Of a stretch of DNA of 64,000 nucleotides, positions 21,197 through 35,100 are shown one piece after another. The stretch covers positions 5,210,146 to 5,274,145 of the forward strand of contig JAESIW010000137.1 of assembly GCA_016802295.1 (NCBI GenBank). The letters run 5' to 3'. Both the position numbers and the translations under genes were made by a program. Below the pieces are notes generated by a model. The model was not told the DNA's origin and did no database searches. It saw only the letters and a list, made by a program, of their open reading frames with translations. This DNA is from Brachionus rotundiformis. Taxonomy: Eukaryota; Rotifera; Eurotatoria; Ploima; Brachionidae. The number at the start of each line of letters is the position of its first letter. Position 1 is the first letter of the stretch.

Positions 21197-22703
21197 CCTT
21201 TTTTGTTTTGAAATGATCAAAATTTTTTGTACTGACCGATTTTGACTCGTTTTTTGATTTTATCGAATTTTTAAGAAATTTTTTTTTTATTTTTTTTATA
21301 ATTTAATATCAAAAATAGATTATTTTTATTTTGAGGTAAAGTTAAAATCAATTTTTATGTTATAAATTCTTTAATTTTTTTATCAAATAGAATAAAAAAA
21401 ATTTATATAATTAAATAATTTTTTTTAAAAAAAAGAGCATTTTTCAAGATTGGTATCAATGAGAATTCCCTTTTAGAAAAAAAAAACAAATCAACTAAAA
21501 ATTTAACTTAAATAAATCATTACATAAGTTGTTCTATTTAAAAATAATAGGAATATTGTTTTTCTATAGCAAAATTTTGAAACAAAATCACAAATTTTTA
21601 CAGATTCAGAAGCCGCAAAATTTCAAAAACAAAATTTAAATATAATCATGGAAATATTAGTTGTTTTTTAAAAACATTTTATATTCGAATCATCATAAAA
21701 TAAAATATAGTTAATCATAATAAATACAATTCTAATTACGGTAAACCCTTGCAAATAATTGCCCCCCTACGATCCTTTTTTAGTTCCTGTTTAGTTCTAA
21801 CTATTTTACTATGTTACTTTCTTGTAAATCATACTTAGATCTTTAAAAAATATTTAATTTGAAGAAAATTTATTATCATCTAAAGGTTTAAATTCTTCAA
21901 TAAAGACACGATTTTTGGGGCACTTATTTGCAAGGTTTTACGGTAGGTGGGTTAAAGAAATGAAAATCTCAATAGTTAAAAATAATGATTAAGTATAATT
22001 CTCGTTTTATGTTACTTGGCTTGGAGCAATTTAGATGCAATTTCCGAAAATTTTACTAAATTTCTAATTCTTATATTTCCTGTTTTATTACTCATTATTA
22101 ACTCTTAGCTTAATGCTAAATTTATTATAAATCAAATTGTAGAAATTTAACAATCAACGAAAAATTAATATATTAAGATTTAATTAATAAATTAAATATT
22201 CTTTATTATTGATTTAATTTTTGGTATTATTTTAAGGTTAAAAAAATTTTTCTAATCAATGTTATTTTTTATTTATTATTTCATCAATTTTTATTATATC
22301 GCACTAAGGTTAATTTATATAAAAAATATTATTAATAATTAAAATAAATCTAAAAATAAATTAATTTTGTTAATATTGGAAATATCTATCAATTTAAAAA
22401 ACCCAAAGGATGTTATATTCTTCCTGAATTAAGAAAATTTGCTTTTATTTTTTTTAAATAATTAAAATATAGAAGATATGAATCTGGAAAAAATCTCATA
22501 CCTTTTTTAGAAATTTAGAAAAATATTACTTTTTTAGAAATAGAAAATCATGACTCAGAATAAATATTTTTCTAATCTTAAAAAAATATCAATAAAAAAA
22601 AAAGTTTTGACAATAAGGGAAAATGGATTTTTTTATTCAGTTGATATAAATTTAAAAAACTCTAAATAGTCTAAAAACATTAAAAAAAATTTACACAACT
22701 TTA
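21197..22703. other. intergenic stretch between convergent genes
   Basis: Lies between the 3' ends of the PALS1-like gene (+) and OSCP1 (-). AT-rich with T and A runs. No gene, RNA or repeat that I can support. Confidence 0.5.
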
Positions 22704-24095
22704 TTATCGATTTAATTTATCCATCATAGAAACAATGTCGTCATCATCATCATCCTCTTCATCCATGTATCTATTCGATTTCGATTTTAGCTTCCGTTCG
22801 GCATAATCATCATATTTGCTATCTTTGAGAGAAAATTGGTTCATTATTTTACTCAGTCGATCGTCTTTGTGTCGACTAGAGCCATCAAATGAAACAGTTT
22901 TTGATGATCGATCATCAATTAAAGCATTGTTAATCTGAGTTTCATAAATACTAATTAAATTTTAAATTAAAAAAATATACATTCGAATTTCGAAATAAAA
23001 TAAAAAAGCTTACAATTCTTCTTCTTCATTATTGAACAAATTAAGCTTAAAATCGTTGTTTTTTGATGTGTTTGAGCCAGACTTTCCAACTAGCCGACAC
23101 AGCAGATCCAATTGAGCTCTTGATTTCGGGTCAGGAACATATTGTTCTAAATCAGAAACTATGTTAGCTCTTTGATAATTTGGTTCTGGTGCAAAAATTG
23201 TATCAACTGGTTTCTTAGAGGAATAAACATTCAAACCGAGTTTTGTAACTCGGTTACCTTTGCGTTCAAAAGAGCCATCTTTTAAAGCTGGCTCGTACCT
23301 TGAGCCAGGATTAAACTTAGATTCTTTAAAAACAGATTTTCTTTTCCCTTCATTTTCATAATATCTTTTTATTTCAATAATTATTGTTATATATTTATAC
23401 AAATTTTATGGGCTCACATAATAGTTCCCGGAACGAAATCCTCACATGCGACAGGACCTTCACTTGGTAAAGCAAATGTTCCATTCCAGTTTTGAATCTT
23501 TTCTTTTAAAAATACAGATACTTTTATTCTCATATCTTGGAGACAATTTAAAATTGAGTATCTAATGGTTTGAAGTTCGAACTCGTCCATGTCAAAGTAT
23601 GTTTTGATCAATCTTTTGTAGCATTTTTCAATCAAGTCCACACAATAGTCAGATTCAGGAACAAATTCAAGTATACTGTCCAGGTGGTTTAAGGTGACTA
23701 GGAGAAGTTCTCTGGGTTTAGAGACCAGAAGAGTTTGATATTTCACCGCCATTGTCATTAGATCAAACAGTTTGTCCATACTTGATTGGTTTAGTCGCAT
23801 TATTGAAGCATGGGCCAATCTTTCAAATAAGACTCGGAATGCCGATCTGTGGCACATCTCTTGAGGACGGAATACTTCATCCAGAAATCTCTCACTAAAC
23901 ATATTAGAAATTATATCCTGCATTACTTTAAATTTTCCAAAAAAAAAATTAAAATTAAAAATTATGATTAAAAATTAGGATACTTTTTTGTCCCTTTTCA
24001 TTTTGAATTTTCTGTGCATAGAGTCTTTGGTCAAGAACGTAAAGCATTTCGCCACCCAGATTTAGAAAAGCGATTGGCAAAGCTCTCATAGACAT
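22704..24095 (-). CDS. OSCP1: OSCP1 (organic solute carrier partner 1)
   Basis: Four minus-strand exons (24095-23984, 23925-23418, 23364-23014, 22950-22704) join to 405 residues, close to human OSCP1 (about 380-390). Matching landmarks in order: the N-terminal FLNLGGEMLYVLDQRL, DIISNMFSERF, ERLAHASIMRLNQSSMDKL, DLMTMAVKYQ, FLKEKIQNWNG, EGPVACEDFVPG, KDGSFERKGNRVTKLGLNVY, LNLFNNEEEE and the acidic end with DDIVSMMDKLN. The start ATG at 24095 has a second in-frame ATG two codons on. Family knowledge: OSCP1 is widely conserved in ciliated eukaryotes, has been linked to cilia and flagella, and was first described as modulating organic solute transport. It is divergent from the dynein heavy-chain gene 2.1 kb away. 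Confidence 0.93.
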
Positions 24096-26161
24096 CTTAA
24101 TAATCAAGCAAAATTGGTTTTTTGAAATTTTCTTTTACTGATATATTAAAAATGGCTTTCGAAAAAAAAATTTCTCGTTGCTATCGAGAATTCTTACATT
24201 TTGTAAATGAATAATTTTTATAATTTATTTTTTTAATTAGTGCTCAAACGTGATTTTAGATATGGTTGTCAGATTTGTTTAGATACAATTGTCTTACTTA
24301 TTTGACAACAAGGATTAAATTCATATCCAAAACTAAACTTAATTTTTGAAATTTAACTTCAAGTATTATTTGGTCAAACATTTTGTTGGGAAATTCATAA
24401 ATCAAAATTTTTAAAGCAAATAAAAAATTTCAAATTCTTTTTAAGTAAATTTTATTGGAATTAATTATACAAATATTATCTTAAATTTACTTATTTTGGT
24501 AACAATTAATTTAATTTCTAGTTTATTATTTTTAATTGTGTTCTTTCATTTTTGAAATTATTTTCTTGGTTTTTATTTTGATTTTAATACTCAATGAATT
24601 AAATTTTTTTAATCATTAACTAAAAGAAATGAATAACTTGGAAAAATTATTTATTTTCAAAAAAAGTTAATTTAATTTTATTTTTTTATGGTTTTGACGC
24701 TAAAATTTAAATCTTGAAAAGTAAAAGAAAATCCTTTTATTATCATTATTTTTCTATTAACCATAATGAGCCTTTAAATTCCGGATTTGAATTTATAAAT
24801 AAAGTAAATGTAAAAGTACATAACTTAGTGATTTATTTTTAAGGCTTCTCAGGTGGTTACTTATTTAATGTTGTCTCGAAAACAATCAGCTGTTATTTAT
24901 TGAGAAATTTAAGGATTCAAATAAAATGCTTATTTAATTAAATCCGAAAGATCTAAATGCTAGAAATTAAAGTTTAAAAGACTGGTTTTGAATCCATTGA
25001 CAACTAAAATTCCTAGTAAGCTTGAAATTTAGCTATTTATACAAAAATATTGCTCCTATTTCAAATGTATAAATTAAAGTTTTTAAAATTCAAATTTTTG
25101 TTTGTATAAACCCCTATACTGGTTTTATTGAATTTTAACTAGTTGTTTGTACAATACCTCTAATAAGGGAAGCCAAATATGAAAGCTAACTTTTCAGGCT
25201 TAGAAAATATTTTCCTATCATCTAATGCCACTAATTGGAAAACAATTAAATGGTAAATATATTATTTGTGCTGTCTTGATTTAGTTTTAAAATATATAAA
25301 AAACCAAATAAATTTATTATTAAAATTAAAATAGGATAACAACTCGATTTAACTCCTGATTAAATCAAGCTTATTAGCAACTACCAAAAAAATATTTAAA
25401 AGGCAAATATTTATGAAAAGAATACCTGAATAACTATCAACTCTAAAGTTAAATTCAATTAAGCAAGATTTTTTGTTTAAAAATAAAAACTTGTAAGTAA
25501 CTAGGAGTTACATGATCATTTTATATAACTAAAGCGAATTGGAGTTTTTAAAACGAATTCAAAGCAATTTGTTAATCTTCATTACTTTCTACTTAAAAGC
25601 TTTAATTAGAACTTTTTTCAGCTTTCAAGCTGAAATAACAAAATTGACATTGGTATCCATATAGAGCAAATTTATTATATATGGACACTTAAAAAATAGC
25701 CGTGGTCTAATTCAAAATCGATTAGTCAGAAAAAGTTTAATTATTTTAAAGCAATTATTATCAGGCATTCAGAAGTTGGGTTTTAAATTTCAGAAACAAT
25801 TAAAAAATGCCAGCTTAAGCTTTAAGTTGAGTAGCTTAGCAACCTTTAAAAAACTTTTTTTCAATTTGATTGTTTCGTTTAAATTCAAACTAAATTTCAA
25901 TTATGTTGCAATGGTATAACGACAACTAGTTTATTTCTGCTTTTTCATCAATAAACTTTAAATAAAAGCTTTTTAAATAAAAATAAATTTCCAATTAATA
26001 TAACAATTTTCGTTTCTATTTGTTCCAAAAGCATTGGAATTTTGTTTATATATATTTTTTTAGTGATTCTAGCTTTTAATTTTTTAATATCCTGATATGA
26101 TTTTTTTTTGAAAAAATTTAGACTGAATAAAATTTTTATTAGTTAAAAAAGATAATTAATA
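24096..26161. other. divergent intergenic region of two cilium-linked genes
   Basis: Upstream of both OSCP1 (-) and the outer-arm dynein gene (+). AT-rich. It contains a near-consensus RFX X-box at 25831-25843 and a GTAACT/AGTTAC palindrome at 25497-25511. No gene seen. Confidence 0.5.
25831..25843 (+). promoter_or_regulatory. candidate RFX X-box
   Basis: GTAGCT-T-AGCAAC fits the X-box consensus GTNRCC N(0-3) RGYAAC at 11 of 12 defined positions, with T for the last C of the first half. It lies 319 bp before the dynein start. X-boxes mark ciliary promoters in many animals, and both flanking genes are cilium-linked. A chance match is possible. Confidence 0.35.
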
Positions 26162-29100
26162 ATGAGTGATACGGCTACTAAGCCTGAAGTCAATGGGCAC
26201 ACTCCGCACGAAAACAATGTAGCGGAGCCCCCATTGATCTCTTTAAACAAAGAAAAAACTGACACTATCAAGCCTCAAGTATCTTTAAATATTTGAGGAT
26301 TTTAATTATCTAATATTATAATAAAACAGGTAAAAAAGACAACTGCTGGCGATCGAATGCAGGAGATGATGCGCCAGACCAAAGCTTTGAAGGATGAACG
26401 AAAGGGTCAAGTTGATGGTCGGCATGAATTTTTGTTCACAAGGGTAAAAATGATATTAAATTAAAAAGAATATATTAATTAAATATATTTTAGCTCGCTG
26501 ACTCAATCGGAATTGATGTAGCATCTGTCGAAGATATGGTATTGATTGATGATAAAGTAAAATAATAGTCTATTCTTTATTAAATTAATAATTAAAAATT
26601 AAATTATTCTTTATTAAATTAATAATTAAAAATTAAATGAAAAGTTTGATCAGATAGAGAATTTTTTTGCTGTTGATGGACGCAAGATATTGATGTTTTT
26701 TTACCAAGAAGTTAAAGTAAAATAAATATATTGTGTGTATTCATTGGAAATAATAAGCTAACTTTTAAAGGAACAACCAATTCCTGGTAATAGAAATCAG
26801 CAGCCAGTTAGTAAGAAAAAATTGATTATTTCAACTGGTCAAGATGAAGCGCTAGCTGGCGTAGTGTACTATTTTCTTAGAGCATCAAACACCAAAGCCA
26901 TATCTGTTTCCAATATTTCAAATGAAGTTAATTTTGGAGTGATTGACGCTTCTAATGGAAAGCTACTTGAGGCTGTTGAAAAAATGCTTGCATCAGTAAT
27001 CCTACCTGCATTGTCCAATCTTGACGACTGGGGCTCACTTAAGTCTCGCAATAACCCTCATGTTCAATATTTTGTCGAAACTTTGGACCATTTTGTAACC
27101 AATATAAACGGACTCAAAAGTAACATGAGCAATCAGGTAAAATTGGTCTCAAGCGATCATGACGCCACATTAAACAGTTTGAATTCTGTTTCCGATTATC
27201 ACAATATGTCAATGAATGGAGAATTTTTGATCCATTGTGAAGAATTATTGGATAATTGGTGCAAACAAATAGCCAAAGTTTTGATAGAAAGCGAACAAAT
27301 AAGGAGAGAAGCAGACGATACTGGTCCGTATTCAGAGCTTGCTTATTGGAAGCAAAGAATGGCAAAATTTAACAATCTTTTAGAGCAAATCAAAAGCCAA
27401 AGAGTCAAAGCTGTAGTGGGAATACTCCAAGCAGCGAAATCAAAGTCTCTTGCCAAATGGAAAGAAATGGATGCCAAAATAACTGATGCTGCCAACGAGT
27501 CAAGAGACAATGTTAAATATTTGTACACTTTGGACAAATTTTTCAGTTCAATGACCAGAGCTACGCCAACCGCAATCAGCGAGTCGATTCCAAGCTTGAT
27601 GAATGCGATTCGCATGATTCACAGCATATCCCAATATTACAACTCATCCGAAAGAATGACTTCTCTGTTTTTGAAGATCACAAACCAAATGATTAACACA
27701 TGCAAAAAGTTTATCAAGGAAGGATATGGAAAATTGTGGGATATACCACGACAAGAGCTTATGTCACGCATTAGCGAGAGCAAAAAGTTGTTCCAAGATT
27801 ATCAAAAAAATTTCCACAAAACTCGTGAAAAATTAAAATCCATGGAAAATGAACGCCAATGGGATTTTTCAGAAAATTACATTTTTGGAAAATTTGAAGC
27901 ATTTTGCAAGCGTTTAGATAAAGTTGCTGATGTTATAACCACGATTGAAAATTTGTCATCGTTGAATACTGTCAAGCTTGAAGGTCTTGAACCTATCACG
28001 GTGAAATACAAAAGTATTGTAGAGAACATTAAAAAGAAGAGCTATGATGTCTTGGATCATAGAAAACCTGAATTTGAAAATGACTATAATGAATTCAGGA
28101 ACCAAATTGATTTTTTGCAGCAACAACTTCAAAATTTTATAGATACATGGAGTAGAAGTGTTTATACTGTAAGATAACTAAAAATCAAATTAATTTTTTA
28201 ATAAAAAATTAAAAATTTATTTCCTAGTCTGAGCAATCATTGGAATTTTTGGAAAAATTTCAAAAACTCGAAGGAGTTAAAGTCGACTATGGCTCACAGT
28301 ATTCAAAACTTTTGCAAGAATACTCCAAAGAATTGGATACAATTAAAAAGCTATATGAAAAAAATAAACTTGATCCAACAGTTTCGCGCAATTTGCCACC
28401 AATTAGTGGTAAAATAGCTTGGGCTAGACAATTGTATGGCAGAATTACCAATCCGATAAGACTATTTACGAAAAAGTCCGAAATTTTGAAGACCGATGAA
28501 GGTAAACAAGTTGTCAGAAATTACAACAAAATGGCTCATGTCCTCCTTGAATATGAGGTAAATAAATAAATTTTGTATAAAATAATTTAATTTATTTTTC
28601 CTTTAAGACGGTCCACTACAGATCATGGTGCAAATCTATTGAGGTAATAATGTCCGGACTATATTCCAGTATTTTAGTTCGTGATCCAGAAAGTCAGGTA
28701 CTAAGTCAAATAAAATTTTCTATTACGATTCAAAATAAAAATCTTTCAAGGAATTATTTATCAACTTTGATCCTCAAGTATCTGAATTGATAAAAGAGAC
28801 TTCTTATATGAAAAAAATGGACCTTGAAATACCAGAAACAGCCAAGAATTTAATGTTAATGGAGTCCAAAATAGAAAATCATATCACTGGGTATAATTTT
28901 TTTTGTTATAAAAATTTTATTTGTTAAATAAAATTTAAATATTTTTTAAAAGAGTTAAAAATATTCTCGAACGATACAAAACACTTACAGAAAAAATTCC
29001 AAAAGATTTATTGCCTTTGATGAAACCATCTAAAGAAAGAGTTGAAACTGCTTTAAAACCAGGTCTGACATCAATTACTTGGGTCAGCACTAACATCGAA

Positions 29101-32100
29101 GAATGTAAAATAAATTTTTTTAAATCAATTAAACAATTAATATATTTGTTTGAAGATTTGAAAAATGTAAATGATGAATTGGAAGCATTCGAAATACTGA
29201 ACAATCATGTTAAAGACATATTGGAATGTCGAGTTGAAACTGCTTTGCAAGAAATGTCACTTACGCTGCTTTGCGAAACACCAAATGACCCGTGTAGCAT
29301 TGAAGAATTTGCCAAAATGGCCGATGAAACAGCCATCAAGGCTACGCAAAAACTAGCCAAGTGAATATTAACTTACAATTAATTTAAAATTATTTACCTA
29401 ATATTGCCAATTTCAATATATAATGATATTTTATTTTCAGATACATTTTATTATGTGAATCAGCAGTAAATGAAATTTTGGACACTCTGATGAAAAGCTT
29501 AGATGAGACTGAGCGTAGTCAATTCTCCAACACCAATGACAATGAATACTATGAATGTAGCACAAAAAACGAGGGCAAAAACAGAGCCCAGCGTTGCCAA
29601 GAGTGTCTGTCTTGTTCATTCTTTAACTTTTTGACCCAATATACTCAAAAGAACAACGATGCCTTGATTCAATCAACAAAATTTACTCTCGATTCCATAA
29701 AGAAACGCCTCCAGCAAACAAATAAATATCTTGGTGGAGAAGTGATTAAGGAAAAAGTTAAAAATCCGCTATTTAGAGCGGATATAATTTTAGCAATACC
29801 AAACATTTCAGTAAAGCCAACATTGGAAGACATGCAGTCTCAACTTAACAAATCAGTTCAATCCATGCTTAAGTTGTCTCAAGATTTGCCAGAGTGGCAT
29901 CACAGTCAAATGCTCAGAGAGCTGCAAATAAAAGAAATTGAAAAGCAAGCTGCCGATGAAGGAGAAGACCCGAAAGCTGCTGTATCGGCTAAAATGCCAA
30001 AACAATTACACAAAATAATAGCAGAACATAAAGATGTAAACAAACTGGTCATATCATTGAGCAGTGTAATGTCCTCATTCAAAGAAGAAGTTGCTAACAT
30101 AATGAAAAATTTTACTGGATTTTCTGAATTATGGGAAAAAGAGCCGGAAGCGTTTGTCAAAGAATTTATGGCAACTAATCCCCTTATGGTAGATTTGGAA
30201 GCTAAATTCAGACACTATAAAATAATGCAAGCAGAAATTGAGGACTATCCGCAAAGCTATCAGGTCGGCTCAATAATTTATATCACTGACAACCTCAAGC
30301 GTTCACTATTACAAGAAATATCAAACTGGAAATTGGCTTATGGTAAAGCTATGAATGACAAAGCAGCTGCCGACATGAAAAACTTGCTGGATATGATCGA
30401 TGAGGTGCATAAAAAGCTTTCAAGACCGTGCAAAGACTTGGATGATATCCGAGCCCACATGGCTGCTCTTAACCAGATAAAAGAAAAAGAAATTGAAATA
30501 GACAGAACCATAACTCCCATAGAGGAAACTTATATCATGCTAAATAAATACGAAATTACATTCAACGATGGTAATGCTGAAAAAGTGGATTCATTGTCTT
30601 ATAGCTGGAAAACACTGAACGAAAAAGCCATTGAAGTGCAAGACCACTTGATCGATGTTCAGCCATCGTTCAAATCTGATTTGCTTAGCAAAGTGATCCA
30701 ATTTAAAAAAGATGTTGACACATTTACCTCGGACTATACCGAGAAGGGTCCAATGGTTGAGGGAATACCACCTCGAGAGGCCTCAGACCGAATGACTATC
30801 TACATGGGAAGATTTGAGGAGCTTTGGCGCAAATTTGAAACCTATTCAGGCGGAGAAGACCTGTTTGGTATGGAGATAACAAGTTACCCAGATCTACAGC
30901 GAATCAAAAAGGAACTAAATCTGCTACAAAAGCTCTACGGCCTCTACAATCAAGTTATTGATACAATTAACAGTTATTATGATATACCATGGGTTGATGT
31001 AAACATAGAAAAAATAAATGCAGATTTGGTTGACTTTCAAAATCGTTGCCGAAAACTGCCCAAGGGTTTAAAGGAATACCAAGCTTTCAATGACCTTAAA
31101 AAAACAATTGATGACTTTAATGAAACTTGTCCTCTGTTAGAAATGATGGCAAATAAGTCTATGAAAGATCGACACTGGGGCAGAATAGCCACTTTGACAA
31201 ATCATAAATTTGATATCGAATCAGATAACTTTTTGCTACGTGACATAATGTCTGCACCTTTGCTAAAATATAAAGAAGAAATTGAGGATATTTGTATTTC
31301 GGCAACTAAAGAAAAAGATATTGAAGCTAAATTAAAGCAGGTTGTTGCCGATTGGGGAAATCAGAACTTCCAATTTTCACAATTCAAGGCTCGTGGTGAA
31401 TTGTTGCTTAAAGGAGATGTAACTGGCGAGATCATAACATTGATGGAAGACTCGTTGATGATACTGAGCTCGTTGATGAGCAATAGATACAATGCACCAT
31501 TTAAGAAACAAATTCAAGAATGGGTACAAAAATTGACTTCAACTACTGAAATAATTGAAAACTGGATGATAGTTCAAAATTTGTGGATTTATCTTGAAGC
31601 TGTGTTTGTTGGCGGTGATATTGCCAAACAATTGCCACAAGAAGCTAAACGATTTAGCGGTATTGATAAATCGTGGCAAAAAATAATGCAAAAAGCTCAT
31701 GAGACTACAAATGTAGTTACTTGCTGTGTAGGCGATGAGACCTTGAGTCAATTGTTACCACATTTGCTGGAACAATTGGAAGTTTGTCAAAAATCATTGA
31801 CTGGTTATTTAGAAAAGAAACGACTTGTTTTCCCCAGATTTTTCTTTGTGTCCGATCCAGCATTGCTTGAAATTTTAGGTCAAGCCAGTGATTCTCATAC
31901 TATTCAACAACATTTGCTCAGCATATTCGATAATACCAAATCAGTGAAGTTTGATGATAAAGTATATGACAAGATACTTGAGTGTATATCCCAAGAGGGA
32001 GAGATGATACCTTTGGTAGAACCTGTAATGGCGCAGGGTAATGTAGAGTCTTGGCTCGGAGAACTTCTTAAGTGCTCCAAATCGTCATTGCATAAGATTA

Positions 32101-35100
32101 TCAGAGATGCATCGATTGCAATTCAGGACACATCATTCAATCTAATGGACTTTGAAAACAGCTTTCCAGCTCAAGTTGGTCTTCTCGGTATTCAAATGAT
32201 TTGGACCAAAGAATCCGAAGAAGCACTTAATAATGCCAAGTTTGACAAGAAAATTATGCAAAATACCAACCAAAGATTTTTGGACATTCTTAATTCTTTA
32301 ATTGCTATTACGACCACCAATTTAACCAAAATAGAAAGAATTAAATTTGAAACTTTGATTACCATTCATGTGCATCAGAAAGATATATTTGACGAATTGG
32401 TAAGAATTTATTTTTTAAAATAATAAATCTAAGCTAAGTTTAACAGTATTTAAAATCTTAAATTAAGGAGCCTAGGGTCCTTAACGCTGGTCATCATTGC
32501 TTTCGTCGGCCTCGCGGCTTCCATTGAAGAGTTCTATTTAGTATTTGCATTCTTTCCATTTAAAGTACTTTTCAAAGCCACTGGTTCTGACTTCGTTCTT
32601 CTATAATGTTTATGGTTTGATAATATATCAGGCCAGTATTTCCAAGAATCCTTCCCAAACTACTAGTATGGAAGATATTTAGACGTTTTCTATCCAGTTC
32701 AGACACCATCCAGCATTCATTTCCATATATCAGTGCTATTTTTACTACAATGTTGTATACCTTGATTTTTGTTTCCTTGTTGTAGAAGTTTGATTTCCAC
32801 ACTAGTTTGAGTCTGCCAAATATTTCTTTTGCTTTTGCAATTAATATATAGGAAAAAAAAAGAAGTTTTTAAACAATTTTATTATTTAATATATTTAGAT
32901 TAAATTCAAATTTAGTTCTATTACATTTTTAATCTTCCAAACATCTTTTTTAAACTAAAATTAAATTTTATTTTTTTAATTATTATTTTCTTTAAATCAA
33001 TTTTATTTTTTAAGTGTGAGAAACGTATTCGTTCAATACAAGACTTTGAATGGTTAAAGCAATGTCGATTTTATTTCGTAGAAGATACTGACATGTGCAA
33101 AATATCAATTACGGATGTTGATTTTAGTTACCAAAATGAATTTTTGGGTTGCACAGATCGTCTTGTAATAACACCATTAACAGATAGATGTTATATTACT
33201 TTGGCTCAGGCAATGCACATGTCTCTAGGTGGAGCCCCAGCTGGTCCAGCTGGTACTGGTAAAACAGAAACTACCAAAGATATGGGTCGTTGTCTCGGCA
33301 AATATGTGGTTGTTTTTAATTGCTCTGATCAAATGGATTACAGAGGTCTGGGACGTATTTACAAGGGTCTTGCTCAATCAGGCTCATGGGGTTGCTTTGA
33401 TGAGTTCAATAGAATTGAACTGCCAGTTTTGTCTGTGGCTGCGCAACAAATTGATATAGTTCTCAGATGTAAAAAAGAGCGCAAGAAACAGTTCATTTTT
33501 ACTGATGGAGACTTGGTAGACATGGACTCTGAATTTGGTATTTTCTTAACTATGAATCCAGGTTATGCTGGTCGTCAAGAATTGCCTGAAAATTTGAAAA
33601 TAAACTTCAGAACTGTCGCTATGATGGTACCAGATCGCCAAATTATTATGAGAGTAAAACTTGCCAGTTGTGGTTTCATTCAGAATGTCAGATTAGCCAA
33701 GAAATTTTTTACTTTGTATAAATTGTGCGAAGAGCAGTTGACCAAACAAGTCCACTACGATTTTGGTCTTAGAAATATTCTTTCAGTTTTACGTACTTTG
33801 GGTCAATTTAAGAGAGAGAACCCACAAGATTCTGAAGAAATTATAGTGATGAGAATTTTGCGTGATATGAATTTGTCCAAATTGATAGATGAGGATGAAC
33901 CATTATTCATGTCATTGATCAGTGATTTATTTCCAGGTATTACTTTGGACAAAAAAGGCTATCCAGAAATAGAAGCCGCTATTAGACTTCAAACAGACGC
34001 GTCACAATTAATTTACTGGCCTGCTTGGGTACTTAAACTTATTCAATTATATGAGACTCAAAGAGTTAGACATGGCATGATGACACTTGGACCATCGGGA
34101 GCTGGTAAAACAAAATGTATAAATACGCTAATGAAAGCTATGAGTGATTGTGGTGATCCACATCGTGAGATGAGAATGAACCCGAAAGCTATTACGGCTC
34201 CTCAAATGTTTGGCAGACTAGATGTGGCAACTAATGATTGGACTGATGGTATTTTCTCAACTCTGTGGCGAAAAACATTGAAAGTTAAAAAGGGCGAGCA
34301 TATCTGGCTAGTTTTGGACGGACCTGTAGACGCTATTTGGATCGAAAACTTAAATTCTGTGCTTGATGATAACAAAACTTTGACACTTGCCAATGGAGAT
34401 CGTATTCCCATGTCACCAAGCTGTAAAATTATATTCGAAGTGCACAATATTGATAATGCTTCTCCTGCTACTGTATCCAGAAATGGTATGGTTTTCATGT
34501 CTTCATCAGTAATGAATTGGGAACCGATCATCCAAGGCTGGCTCCTTAAGCGATCACCAATTGAACAGGAAGTTCTTCTTGGTCTTTACGAAAAATCTTT
34601 TCCAGACTCTTACACTTATATTATGAACAATTTGGATCCTAAAATGAATGTGAGCTAAATTTTTTTAGTTTTTGATATCTATTTTAACTTAATTTATATT
34701 AACTTAAGCTTTTGGAATGTATGTATGTTAGACAATCACTTGACATATTAGAAGGACTAATTAATACGGAAAAATTACCATCAGCAGCTCATTTAGCCCG
34801 TTTTTTTGTTTTTGCTCTTATGTGGTCTTTGGGTGCATTGCTTGAGCTTTATGATCGCAAAAAACTGGAGCAGTACTGGCAAGAAATGGGAATATTGGAC
34901 TTGCCAAAGATAAAGGGTGAAGAAACCATTTTTGAATTTGTTCCCGATGAAAATGGTGAATGGGAACATTGGAATAATAGAGTTACAGATTATGTTTACC
35001 CGCCTGACTCAATTCCTGAATACTCGAGTATCTTGGTACCTAATGTAGACAATGTAAGAACCGACTTTTTACTAGAGATAATATCTAAACAAGAAAAAGC

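Noticed and set aside
32572..32802. Possible small protein gene in the dynein intron
   Set aside because: It is the post-polymerase block of a LINE and is broken at both ends.
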